A stretch of 64,000 nt of DNA from Anisus vortex (Eukaryota; Mollusca; Gastropoda; Planorbidae): assembly GCA_949126835.1 (NCBI GenBank), contig OX421497.1:47671715-47735714 (forward strand). Reading direction: 5' to 3'. A model generated the notes under the pieces. That model was given only the letters and a program-made list of their open reading frames with translations. It did no database searches and was not told the origin of the DNA. Numbering within the stretch: the first letter of the stretch is position 1; each line of letters opens with the position of its first letter. The translations under genes were made by a program, and so were the position numbers. Positions 36,666-48,400 of the stretch are shown piece by piece.

Positions 36666-37655
36666 TTATCTTTTCTATGTAAATTCATAAAACACTCTTA
36701 ATTTTAGCCAGAAATATATTTCTTTTCATAAAAACAAAGTTTTTTTATATTTAGCTGAGGAATTCATTTTATTAGCAAATAAATAAAAATTGATCGTTAC
36801 GAAAAAGCCTATGCAAAAACTAGATTCCAGATTACAATTAAAATGCACATGTTCAAATTTTAAAATGTAAAGGCCAGTAAAGGGGAACGGAGAGCTTTAA
36901 AATTCCATTTGACTTGATAACTTTTTGAGTTCATAAAGTGAGGATCTTACTGTGATAATTTTTTCATTTGTATATATGTCAGTAACAACTGCGTTTTGTA
37001 ATGCATGACTGTCAATGACTGATATTGATATGGAAAAATCATATCAAATGACTGATATTGATATGGAAAAATCATATTCTAAGTATTTACATATTTATTT
37101 TTAGATTTCTGACTTTGTGTATAATATTATCTATGGCAACAAAATTGTAACCTTTAGAGTTTGAAACTAAATTTACGCAAACTATAGTGGTTTATACAGT
37201 TAAAGTTTATATATAATCACATCTGACACACATTTTGTTGGCATGTCACAGCCGACATTGCTTCTAGACTTTAAGTTTAACTTAAGATGCCGACGCCCAA
37301 GTGCAAAATAATAAATAATTTTTATAAAAACATAAAATAAAATACAAAAGTATACATTTCAACAATATTGTGCGTTTTAATGCTATTTTGCTGTTCACTG
37401 TTGTTTAGTCTTTAATAAAGCATTTTGACATTTGTAGCCTCAGCATTGTCTGGTTCAGTCTGGGCCGACGGACTTGCCCGATTTTTTAATTATTAGCCAA
37501 TATTAGCCTTCTAATTAGCCTAAATAAAATCTGGAATATCAGCTGACTTTATATTGCCTAATTGTCGTATTTGGATTTCTGCTTTAATAAATCTTAACTT
37601 TTTTGTTTTAAATGGGAACTCTTGAAATCCTTTTTATGTAGCGTAACCTGCCTTC
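36646..37655 (-). mobile_element. Unnamed TIR element, inverted and end-truncated copy 1
   Basis: Its reverse complement aligns along most of its length with 42648-43660. Shared blocks include AAGGCAGGTT, AAAGTCAGCTGATATT, TAGCATTAAAAC(A/G)CACAAT, AATATTGTTGAAAT, AATAAAATGAATTC and TTAGACTTAG. The far end is cut where the LINE fragment begins. A 27-bp internal duplication lies at about 37018-37072. Confidence 0.75.
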
Positions 37656-39169
37656 TTCTTGAACTTCTTCCTTCTTCAACTTCTTCACTTCACTTTCAGC
37701 TTTCACTGGACTTCAGTTCAGCGTCGACCTTCGTCCAGTATGAGTATAGAGTATAGTATAATCAGTATTTCATATATAATTTAAAACTTCATGAATTAAT
37801 TGCCGGTATGCTTATTAAATAGGTGCAACTTACTAATGAATCTATAGGTCTATATATCAACTTTAATATACAGACATGATGTATACTTGAATATATGAGC
37901 ATGAAAATAGTGTTTCACGTTTTATTTACTATAGGCTACACTTCGCGCTCTTTTCGGACGAAGTGTAAACTAGTGGTGTGTTGAAGAACCAGCTCTTTTG
38001 AGATGGTTCTTTTAAAAGATCGGGATTTGAAGATGGTTCAGTGAACCGACTCGATTTACATCTTGGCCTAATGTTGAACCAATATTGGGTCAATATTTAG
38101 GATAGCTGCATGTTATAAGAGTTTCATTTACAAGCAAGATAAACTCAACACCAATGAATAAGTAATACAACAAATTAACGCTCTTTTCATAAAAGAGACT
38201 CATAATGACTCTGAAATAAGCTTATATAGGCTATCGTCATTATCATTATAATCGGCTTATAAGTCACCTAAGCCTAAGCTAGTCATAGCCTATATACCTA
38301 CCGGGTATAGGCCTACCGGTAGGGCCATTATTATTTTAGAAATTGTATTCCCTTATGTTAAAAATAAGTCCATGAAAAGGTGTTTGAGTAAACATGATAT
38401 CTTATCTTGTAGGCCTACAAGCTCAATTCCCCGGAAAAAAAATAATAAATAGGCCTGTATAACTTAGTATAAGCTACCGATAAACATTTCATAAATTACA
38501 ATGAACAGAAAGATAGGCCTATGTAGGCCTAATTAAAGCTAGATTGGTTAGCAGGTCTAATAATTTAAAAAATATACTAATTATGTATAGGCCTATAGAT
38601 TTTACACGCTCGTTCTATTAAATTTAAACTTATTAAGTTAAGTCGCAGCAGCGTAGCAGGCGTAAATTTTATTAGTTATATATAAGCACGCCGCCCTTTC
38701 ACACATTCACCTATAAAATGTCCAGCCACCGCAGCTCTAGACTCTAGGCTTTTGTTATAAAAGAAGATCGGGCCTTCACTGGACTGGTGACACTGTATGC
38801 GTCTAGCCAAATCTGCTGTAGCATGTAGACAACACATACTTTTAAGCTTTGGCCACATTTTAAAGTATATAGACTATATATAGGCTATATATAATAAAGT
38901 TAAAAATTTATTTTCTAAAAATAAAAAAAAGCCAAGATAAAAGCGTGGTCAAACAAACATCAACAATAAGATCTCAAGTTGGGATTGAAAAAAAAAACAA
39001 GATCTCAGGGGAAAAATACCAAAGAGTGGTATCTCTAGATCTAGTCAAGACCAGTGTTGTGAGAATCGAATGCATGTTTGCTGGCACACGATTGACACGC
39101 CGGGTTGGGATAGAATGTTATTTTGAGTGAAAGGAAAACAAGAAAATCATAAAAACGAAGTTTTTATTA
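37656..39169. other. Intergenic AT-rich spacer
   Basis: No coding exon recognised. TAGGCCTA-type motifs are frequent (for example around 38300-38600). A region near 37985-38060 with repeated GGTTC(T/A) may be a decayed transposon end but cannot be assigned. Confidence 0.55.
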
Positions 39170-39616
39170 TACTCCCTTTATTTGCAAACTAAGTTTACCA
39201 TCATGTAATTAAATAATTGATTGACTACTGCAAATGAAACGTACAGAAAAAATATCTGTGTCGCAAATCTAAAAAAATATCTCCTTACTCCGTATGAATT
39301 GTTCTAAAAATAATCTTAGCGCATAATTTTTTTTTCTAGCTTTGCGCCGAAAAACTATAAAAAGTTGCACAGGCATTTTTAAAGTGAAACCAACATTTTT
39401 CTTATACTTTCCTTTTAAGAAATGAATATTGTCATAAGTGTAGTATTATTAAGTTGTTTTAACTGAAAATTTGATAGGATGTTTTGTTAGGCGCCACAAG
39501 TCTGCTGTCCAAATTTCAGCTCGATCGGACCACGGGAAGTGGTCGAAAAATCGAAGCCAATTCTTGCACCATTGCAGACAGACAGACAGAAAATGCAACT
39601 TAAAATAAAGGGAGTA
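39170..39616. mobile_element. MITE, 447 bp, with TACTCCCTTTATTT inverted repeats
   Basis: The left end TACTCCCTTTATTT is inverted at the right (AAAATAAAGGGAGTA). If the terminal TA is the target site this fits a Tc1/mariner-type MITE. There is a (CAGA)n run near the right end, and no coding sequence. Confidence 0.75.
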
Positions 39617-39824
39617 AAAAGGTGTGTGTTAGCAAACGTGTAGCGACAGTGTAAGGCCTATAGATGCTAGATCTGTGTGGTTGTTAACTGTTTTTGTACA
39701 AAAAATAATAATAATAGTCATACATTAATAAAACTCAAGCGTGCGTGCGTGATTTTTTCGCCCAAAACCCTTTCGGGGTAAAAAAAAACAAAAAAAACGT
39801 AATGTAATGCCATGTATTCTGTTT

Positions 39825-40625
39825 GGTATAATAATAATAATAATTGTATAGCGCTGCCAACAAACATAATGTAAGCTCAGAGCGCATTTAACATACAACT
39901 AAGAACACGGATATTACTCTAGGCTAGGTGACAAAGCTAATTGATGATTTAAAAAAGACAAATCAAATAAATGTAGCATTAACCGACCCAACCTATAAGT
40001 AAGACAGTAGGGACCCAGAACATGTTAACCCTTACAGCCTTATAGCGGAACTGAAGGCAGCATATATAGAAGTAGGTCGGTACGGGAAGGGTTAAATGTT
40101 ATCTAAGGTAAATCTCGAAATAATGAGTTTTTAAGTTCTTTTTGAAAGTAACAAAAGAGCTTGTTCGTCTGAGTTGAATGGGAAGTAGGCCTAGATTCCA
40201 CACCTTCGGGCTGGATACTGAGAAGGTTCTAAGGCCAACGGTCGTCAGAGAGAAACGGGGCTCTTCCAGAAGCGATGAGTTGGCAGAACGAAGTGTTCTT
40301 TGCGGAACCTATATGGTGTAATTAGTTCCTTGAGATAGTACGGAATCTCGTTATTGACAAGGCACTGATGGCAAGTAGCGCCACTTTGTATTCAATTCTG
40401 GCTTTCATGGTGAGACCAATTGAGCCAACGCAGGAAAACTGTCACAGAATCACGCCTTGACTTATGCATGACCAGGCGGGCGGCACTGTTTTGAATACAC
40501 TGTAATTTGGCGACTTTATCGTACGGTATCCCGATTAGCAGAGCATGACAGTAGTCGAGGCGAGACAGTATAAAGGCAGCGGCAAGTTTCTTTGCTGAGC
40601 GGACAGGTGTAGGCCTACAGTGTAA
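39825..40625 (-). mobile_element. LINE 3' fragment (CR1/L2-like) with nested MITE
   Basis: Minus-strand frames from 40620 show LSRLDYCHALLIGIP, then LQCIQNSAARLV, a recognisable LINE C-terminal signature. RSANSSLLEEPRFSLTTVGL and FSVSSPKVWN follow near 40290-40180. Stops and frame changes show decay. The 3' end has AGCGCTATAC followed by an (ATT)n tail at 39825-39850. Confidence 0.8.
40025..40095. mobile_element. 71-bp TTAA-flanked MITE, copy 1
   Basis: It begins TTAACCCTTACAG, contains ATAGCGGAACTGAAGGCAGC and AGTAGGTCGGTACGG, and ends AAGGGTTAA. The second copy is at 55812-55892. The ends resemble piggyBac-type elements. It interrupts the LINE 3' region. Confidence 0.75.
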
Positions 40626-40724
40626 GCGTAGGCTTATAGATCGTTCATGTAGTTGCCGAGATATAGCCTACTATATATTTTTACTATGAATCTTATCGTA
40701 TAGGGCCTATACTCCTATACATTA

Positions 40725-40835
40725 CAGACGCTCCTTCTATAAAGAAGACTATTGTGCACATCGCCGACTAGTCATGCATTTCTATTAGCCATTAGAATTT
40801 TAATTGGACATTTTCATCTAAGACAATAATAAAGC
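40725..40835 (-). mobile_element. Hairpin-tailed element (family C), partial
   Basis: ATTACAGACGCTCCTTCTAT then AAAGAAG is the reverse of the family C tail; a diverged body follows. Confidence 0.6.
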
Positions 40836-41117
40836 CTCTATTGACCTGCGTATTCTTTCTTCTAGAGCGTGTTTCTTAATTTATTGGCAGTGAAGTAAAT
40901 TTTATCTTATACATTACATAAATTTATGCATAACCACTATCTCTTCAGCAACACACCACACTTCAAGGCCAAATACTTTAACAGCCATTGTAATTGTAAA
41001 TACTTGAAGATGGTCAAGGCGGGTCAAGGAGAGTAGGTACAGGCGATACATTGCGTGAGGGTCCATGAAATTTAAAGGCACAGAATAGAAAGCCATGTAG
41101 TTTGACATGCTTACTCC

Positions 41118-41237
41118 CAGCGGGCACACCACGGTAGGCCTACGTTGTACTGCCGTTGGAAAAAAAAAACGTGGTTTTGAGTGTTTTCGAGGTTTCCACG
41201 TTTTTTCCCCCATCGATTCGACGTAGTATGCCCGCTG
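41118..41237. mobile_element. 120-bp MITE with CAGCGGGCA inverted repeats
   Basis: The left end CAGCGGGCACACCACG is inverted at the right end as CAGCGGGCATACTACG. The inner sequence is also partly self-complementary. A chance minus-strand open frame of 118 codons crosses it and is not a gene. Confidence 0.75.
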
Positions 41238-42489
41238 TGATTGTACGATATTCGATAAGGGGACGTCCATTAATTACGTCAACAAAATAGATAAGATTAT
41301 ATGATTTTCCTATTTTATTCTGAGGTTCATATAGGGGCCCAAAAATAAAACAGTAGGCCTACTTATAAAAAATGTAATTAGGCCCCCTTTCTCAGCATTA
41401 AAAGTGACCATGCGCAATCTCAGCCATACTCCAGCATATAATTATAATTTATAATCCTCTCGGCGGCGTTGGGGATAGGTTGTGAAACAAATTAGTGAGT
41501 CACCCAAATGCGACGGCTCATTTAAGTTTAAATTCAATTGAGCGGCGCTCACAATAATGAGCCAATTTGTCCGTCTCTAGTGTAAACAGTCATGAGTTGT
41601 CTGAATCTGAGCAGTATTGCCAGTTTTAAACAGAGGGAAAGCCAAATATCAAAAAGCTAAAAAATAAACAAACGATGGCTAATATTCGGATATTGGGATA
41701 GTTGGAAATGCCCAATTAGTTCTTTTTAAATATTATATTTTTTACGCAAAAAGCATAGAAAATCAACACAAAATAAATACAAATGACTAAAATAAATTAA
41801 CGAAAACCATAACAACTATAAATGACTCTGAAAAGGAGCCAAAAACTAGTTAGGCCTATAAGCATAAGCACATAAGCGAGGTCCGAGACAAAAAAAAAGA
41901 CACTGCGAATGTACACCCAAAATATATTAATGTTTAATTAATTGCAATTAAAAGCTTATTTTTCTTTAAAATTGTTAATAATACTTAACTTAATAATTCA
42001 TAAATATATTAAATATATATTTAGCTAATTTGAAAGAATGTCTAACGATAACGCACTGCGAGATGCCGTATCGATAGTAAACATCATGGCGACAGGAAGC
42101 TGCTTGTTTTGCCATTATCATTAGAAGATTTCAGTTTAGACTTAAATTAGACGCATTTTTATATATTATATATATATATATTATGATACAATGTAATCGA
42201 TTTTGTAAAAAAGATAGACTTATAAGCATCAATGATAACCCAAGTGGTGTGCTCAAATTATATGAAAAATATTAGAATTCTAATAATCGCCAAAACAAAT
42301 TCGTGCATCTACTTGCAGCTTGAAGTTGATTCGTCTTGACTAACTCTTGACTCAGTCTTGAGTCTTGAACTTTACATTGTCATGATTTTGGAACGAATTA
42401 TTTAGACATTATATAGCCAGATTGAAAGCCATCTTATGTTAAATAATTAACCCTATATAATTTCAACTTTTCCAAGCAAAGCAAAGAAA
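41238..42489. other. Upstream region of TMEM138, promoter not located
   Basis: AT-rich sequence with a more GC-rich patch near 41455-41560 and an ATGGCGACAGGAAGC motif at about 42086. No TATA box is obvious, and the transcription start cannot be placed. Confidence 0.4.
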
Positions 42490-45400
42490 ATGATGCTTGT
42501 TGGCAGATATAGACCAATTTTGTTGCTTCAATATTTACTTCTAATTATTGACATTTTTATGAACTCATTCACGGAGTTATTGAGATTTCAAAATGTCATC
42601 CTTCTGGTTTTATATGTGTAAGTTTGTATTGGTTTCACTTTTATGTTTTAAGGCAGGTTTCACAATAAGAATTTCAGGATTTCCCATTTTCTATGCTTTT
42701 TTTTTAAAAAATAATGTTAAGCTATAGTATAGTATTATATGTCATTTTAAAGCCTAAAAGCCCAGAAATCCAAATATGACACTTATAAAGTCAGCTGATA
42801 TTTCAATATTTGATAATTAATCATTTAAAAATCGGGAAATTCCCTCTATCAAAAAGTTCCTGGGGCTACAAAATGAGTTGGACTAAACATCATCAAACTA
42901 GCATTAAAACACACAATATTGTTGAAATTGATACTTTTATGACAAATAAACTCACAAAACGTAAATATATCAGTGTTTGTGTTGTGTTTTATTATTATTT
43001 TTACAATAAAACGTGATTTCGCACTCGGGCAACATAAAGGCTAGAACTACCGAAGTCGCCGCCATTTTGAAAAAAACGTGGCTTTATTGGACGTAAAAAA
43101 AGCGTGTGTGTTAAAAGCGAAAAAAGGATTTTTAACGTTTAAACCACAATAGTTTGCATAAATTTAGTTTAAAACTATAAATAATAGTATTTTGTTGCCG
43201 TAGATAGTACACAAATAGTCGGAAATCGGAAAATAAATGTGTAAATAGTGTTTTAGAAAATACTTTTTCGACATCGATCGAACGTTCCAAAAAGCACGCG
43301 TTACTCACCGATAGGAGTTAAAAAATAAAAAAAATTAAAATCCTCCTTTTACGAACTCAAAAAGTGCATCAAATGGAATTTTTAAGCTATCCGATCGGAT
43401 TTACGTTATAAAATTCGCACGTGTGCATTTAAGTTGACCGTAATCTCGAATCTTGTTTTGACAGCGAACGTTATCTTTGCTAGTCCGAAGCCTTTTTTGT
43501 ACCAAACGATTTTCATTTATTTACTAATAAAATGAATTCTTCGGCTAAATATTTAAAACAAACTTTGTTTTTATGAAAAGAATTAAATTTCTGGTTAAAA
43601 TTAAAATAGTTTTACGAAATTACATAGATAAATCTTATTTTAGATCTAGTTTTAGACTTAGTCTCGGCGGCGGAAAAAATTCACCGATAGGCCGTAAAAA
43701 TTAGGGCTTTTTAAAACACGTTTTTTTCAAAAGATAAACATTTTTTTGTGCTTCTAATGGTGGCCTAGGGAAAATTAACATGTTTATGAATGTTGAACAT
43801 TAAAAAAATGTTATATTTCGGCTTTATTTATTCCTGGTAAGTGATTTTCAAATGTATACAAAAAATCGGGAAATGGGATCGGTGGATTATGTAACGTTGG
43901 AGGGTGTTTAAATTAATATAAACAACACAAAAATATAATTAAAACATACAATACTGATGCAGCTGATACTTTATGGACATATAAACACATACAAGTAAAA
44001 AAAACAGCATTTTGTATCAACAATTTTTATTTTTTAAATAAACCATAAATCTCCATCATTTGGTGGCCATTTTGTGAAACCTGCCTTAACTATAATAATA
44101 GGTTGCCTGAACAAACCAGGAAAACCAGTAACTTAACATCATTTAAAACATTAATAAAAATGCAAGACTAGACTAGACTCGGACCACGTCCACGGATGAG
44201 CGTAGGACGCAATAATCTTCTTTATAGAAGGAGCGTCTGTAATGTATAAAAGATAAGATAAGACAGACAGGATATTATTTTCATCAATTGATCTTTAATT
44301 TAACTTGCAGAATGTAGGTCTACATTGCACTGACTTGCTAAGGCTAAATGAAAATAAAAATGTTTATGTTTATAGTTAATAGGAAATCAAATAGCCTAGT
44401 TTAATAATATTTTTATAGGCACTTTTGGCTTTAGGTAAACTGTTGATCTTGTCATATATGTCACAATTTTGTTTTCAAACAGCTTAGTGGAGTTATTGTA
44501 ACAAAAATACACCGGTTAGTTCACCGGACTGTCAAGAAAACGGCCTGGGTTCTAGCCTTTTCGCTGAACAATCCCTGCTGCCCTGCAGGAGTTTTGGGTC
44601 TAGCGGACATAGTAATCTTCTATCTAGAAGGACTTAATATAATAAGTCAAATTTCTAGACATATATTTAAATTTATTAATATCAAATTCAGTTTCTGACC
44701 TCGTGCGATACATTCTATGGATCATAGGCTTTTTATTGTAATGAATGATGATCATTTTTTGGTTAATAAAAGAATTCTTCTGTTAAATATAAAAAAAACC
44801 CACTTATTTTTATAAAAAGAAATATATTTCTGGATATGTTATGAATTTACATCGATAAATCTATTTTTATAATTAGTCTTCAACAGTCTTCTTCTTCTTC
44901 TGTCTTCTCGTCCTTGAGGAACAAGCGCCGATTATCGACGTCTGTGGTCCTTCCTAGGACATAGGCCGCCAACAAGGGTCCTCCAGGCATCTCTATCCTC
45001 GGCCAGTCTCTCCAGCTTCCCCCAAGTAAGGCCAAATTCCTTGGTATCTGCTTCTACATCTCTGCGCCAAGTGTTCCTCAGTTGATCTTTTCCGTATTCC
45101 CTGAGGGTTCCAGTTCAGGGCATGCCTTGTTGTGCTGGAAGCAGGTTTTTGGAGTGTATGGCCAATCCATCGCCATCTTCTCTGGAGGATCTCCTGTTCA
45201 ACTGGTTTTTGCTTGGTCTGCTGCCACAGCTTCAGGTTGCTAATCCTATCTGGCCAATGAATCCCAAGAATCCTTCTTAAACAGTTATTTATAAAGGACT
45301 GTAGTTTCTTTATATTCATGGCTGTGGTTCTCCAGGTTTCAGCTCCATACAGCAGCACCGGTTTCACCATGGTGTTGAAGATCCTGATCTTTAGGTTGTT

Positions 45401-48400
45401 TCTCAGGTGTCTGGAGATCCAGACATTCCTGAGTTGTTGGAAGGCCGTTCGTGCCTTTCCAACCCTTGTTTTTACATCAGCATCGTTCCATCTTGCTTGT
45501 CCACAATGCTGCCAAGATAGACAAAACTCTCAACTTCTTCTAGTGCTTCTTTTTCCAGCATAATGGGTGCAGTACTGGTGGCATTGACTTTGAGGACCCT
45601 ACTCTTCCCTTTGTGTATATTAAGACCAATACTTGCAGAAGTGGCTGCAACATTGCTAGTTTTCTCCTGCATCTGCTGTTGGGTATGAGAGAGAAGGGCA
45701 AGATCATCAGCAAAGTCAAGATCATCGAGTTAGTCCCACAAGGTCCATTGGATACCATTCCGCCTCTGGTGTGTGGATGTTTTCATCACCCAGTCGATGG
45801 CCAGGAAAAACAGGAAAGGCAAAAGAAAGCATCCCTGTCTCACACCGGTCTTCACCTGAAAAACATCTGTCACCTGTTGGCCGTGGACAACTCGGCAGGT
45901 CATTCCTTCATAAGAGTTCCTGATTATGTCCACAATCTTCTGCGGCACTTCATAATGCCTCAACAGTCTCCAGAGGGTTTGCCTATCTACACTGTCGAAG
46001 GCTTTCTTGTAATCGACAAAGTTGACATAAAGGGGTGAATTCCACGCTAGTGACTGCTCTAGGATGATGCGCAGTGTTGCAATCTGGTCAGTACAGGATC
46101 TGTTGGTGCGGAAGCCGGCTTGCTGGTCTCGCAGCAGGGAGTCAACAGCATTATTTATTCTGTTGAGCAGCACGCGGTTGAAGACTTTGCTTGGTATAGA
46201 CAGTAAGGTGATCCCTCTGTAGTTAGAGCAAGAGCTTAGGTCGCCCTTCTTTGGGATTTTGATGAGGTATCCCTCCTTCCACTCAGAACGTACCTGGCCC
46301 TCCTCCCAGATTTTTGTGAACAGGGGGTATAGCATCTCCACACTGGTTTCTACGTCAGTCTTGAGTACCTCTGCTGGTATGCCATCAGGTCCAGAAGCCT
46401 TGCCATTTCTAAGTTGTTTGATGGCCGATCGTATCTCTTCCTTGGTGGGTGTGTTGCAGTCAATTAACAGGTCGCTGTCAGCTGGCTGTATATCTGGTGG
46501 CTTCCTTGGTTCTGGCCTGTTTAGGAGTTCTTCAAAGTGTTCCTTCCATCTACCTCTCTGTTGCTCCTTGTTTGGTATGTTCTTACCATCTTTGTCCTTC
46601 ACTGGTCTCTCTGGCTTTGCGAATTTCCCAGATAGTTTCTTGATGGTAGCGAACAATTCCCGCATATTCCCCTGGTATGCTGCATCATCTGCCTCTTTGG
46701 CAAGCATGTCTACAAATTTCCTTTTGTCTGTCTTGATGTTTTTCTTTACAATCCTATTGGCTTCTGCATACTCTCTTTGGGACTTGATTTTTTGTGCACG
46801 TGTACGGCTGATGTTCAATTCTGCCTTCTTCCTTTTCCTCTTCAACAGTATCGGCAGGGAAAAAAAAAGTCAATTGACTTTTTTTAAAAGGGGTAATATT
46901 AACATGAAAAAAATATTAATTTTAAGAAATCAAATAAAATAGCATCAGCTAGAGGCTAATTTGTCCTTTTCTCATTGCATATATATAAGGGGGACTGCGT
47001 GAAAAATAAGGAAATATAGATCATAGAAGAATTAAATCAACATAAAACTAATTATAAAAAGTAAAGGGAATTATCCCGTCGAACCAAGTTGATCCATAGG
47101 GCTGGTGAAGCAGCGTTCACCAGTTTCTGTGGCCACGGCGAACTAGACCTGAGAAAAAATACTAGCCTCCACCAGGATTTGAACCCAGGACCATTGGTTC
47201 GCCTGCCAAAAGCGCTGAAGCTTGGCCACTGGATGGCTTATAGAAAAGTATTTCCCATTTTAAAATGTCAAAGTGCCCTGCCAATAGGACTTGGCTTGCC
47301 CTGCATTTAGTTCGTAAAAAAAAATACAAGTATTAAAAGTAATTCATTTTATGAAAAACCAATTTTGTAAAAACTTTTTTGTTTGTTTATTTCTACAGGA
47401 TTCAAGATTTTTGTCTCATTTTTGCTGTCATTATCATATTCCTGCTGTTCTTTTCCACCTTCATCTTCCAAGCCGGTCTTGTCAACATCCTGGTGTCAAA
47501 GTTCAAAGTTCCAATAACCGTGACCTTTGTTTATTTTGCACTTTGTGTGGCACTTCACGTCTGGACAATGGTAACTCAGATTCAACTTTAAAAATAGGGA
47601 TTTAATTTTTTACTGCTAGGCACAAAACTTAAAGTGCATATTTTTACTGTAAGGCAGAAATGTTAAAATCCATTTTCTTTTTTACTGTAAGGCACACAAT
47701 CCATTTTCTTTTTTACTGTAAGGCAGACATTTTTTTAATGTATTTTACTTATTACTGTAAGGCAGACATTTTTAAAATCTTTTTCTTTTTTACTGTAAGG
47801 CAGACATTTTAAAATCCATGTTCTTTCTTACTGTAAGGCAGACATTTTAAAATCCATTTTGTTTTTACTGTAAGGCAGACATTTTTTAATGTATTTTCTT
47901 TTTTACTGTAAGGCAGACATTTTAAAATCCATTTTCGTTTTTTACTGTAAGGCAGACATTTTTTAATGTATTTTCTTTTTTACTGTAAGGCAGACATTTT
48001 TAAAATGCATTTTATTTTTTACTGTAAGGCAGACATTTTTTAATGTATTTTCTTTTTTACTGTAAGGCAGACATTTTTTAAATGCATTTTCTTTTTTACT
48101 GTAAGGCAGACATTTTTAAAATGTATTTTATTTTTTACTGTAAGGCAGACATTTTTAAAATCCATTTTGTTTTTTACTGTAAGGCAGACATTTTTTAATG
48201 TATTTTTTTTTTACTGTAAGGCAGACATTTTTAAAATGCATTTTATTTTTTACTGCTAGGCAGACATTTTTAAAATGCATTTTCTTTTTTACTGAAAAGC
48301 AGACATTTTTAAAATGCATTTTCTTTTTGACTACCCCACTGTAATGTTTGTATTTTTTCCATTCTAGAATCTTCGATGGAGTAAAGTAAATTTTTATATA

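Noticed and set aside
37985..38060. Possible hAT-like transposon end with repeated GGTTC motifs
   Set aside because: I could not find a matching inverted end or target duplication.
40914..41270. 118-codon minus-strand frame
   Set aside because: It runs through a MITE with CAGCGGGCA inverted ends and has no recognisable protein motif.
42086..42124. Short frame starting ATGGCGACAGGAAGC upstream of TMEM138
   Set aside because: Only 12 codons; it could be an upstream ORF or a regulatory motif in the 5' UTR, but there is no evidence that it is transcribed.
45613..46942. 141- and 227-codon plus-strand frames
   Set aside because: They are the complementary strand of the LINE reverse transcriptase.
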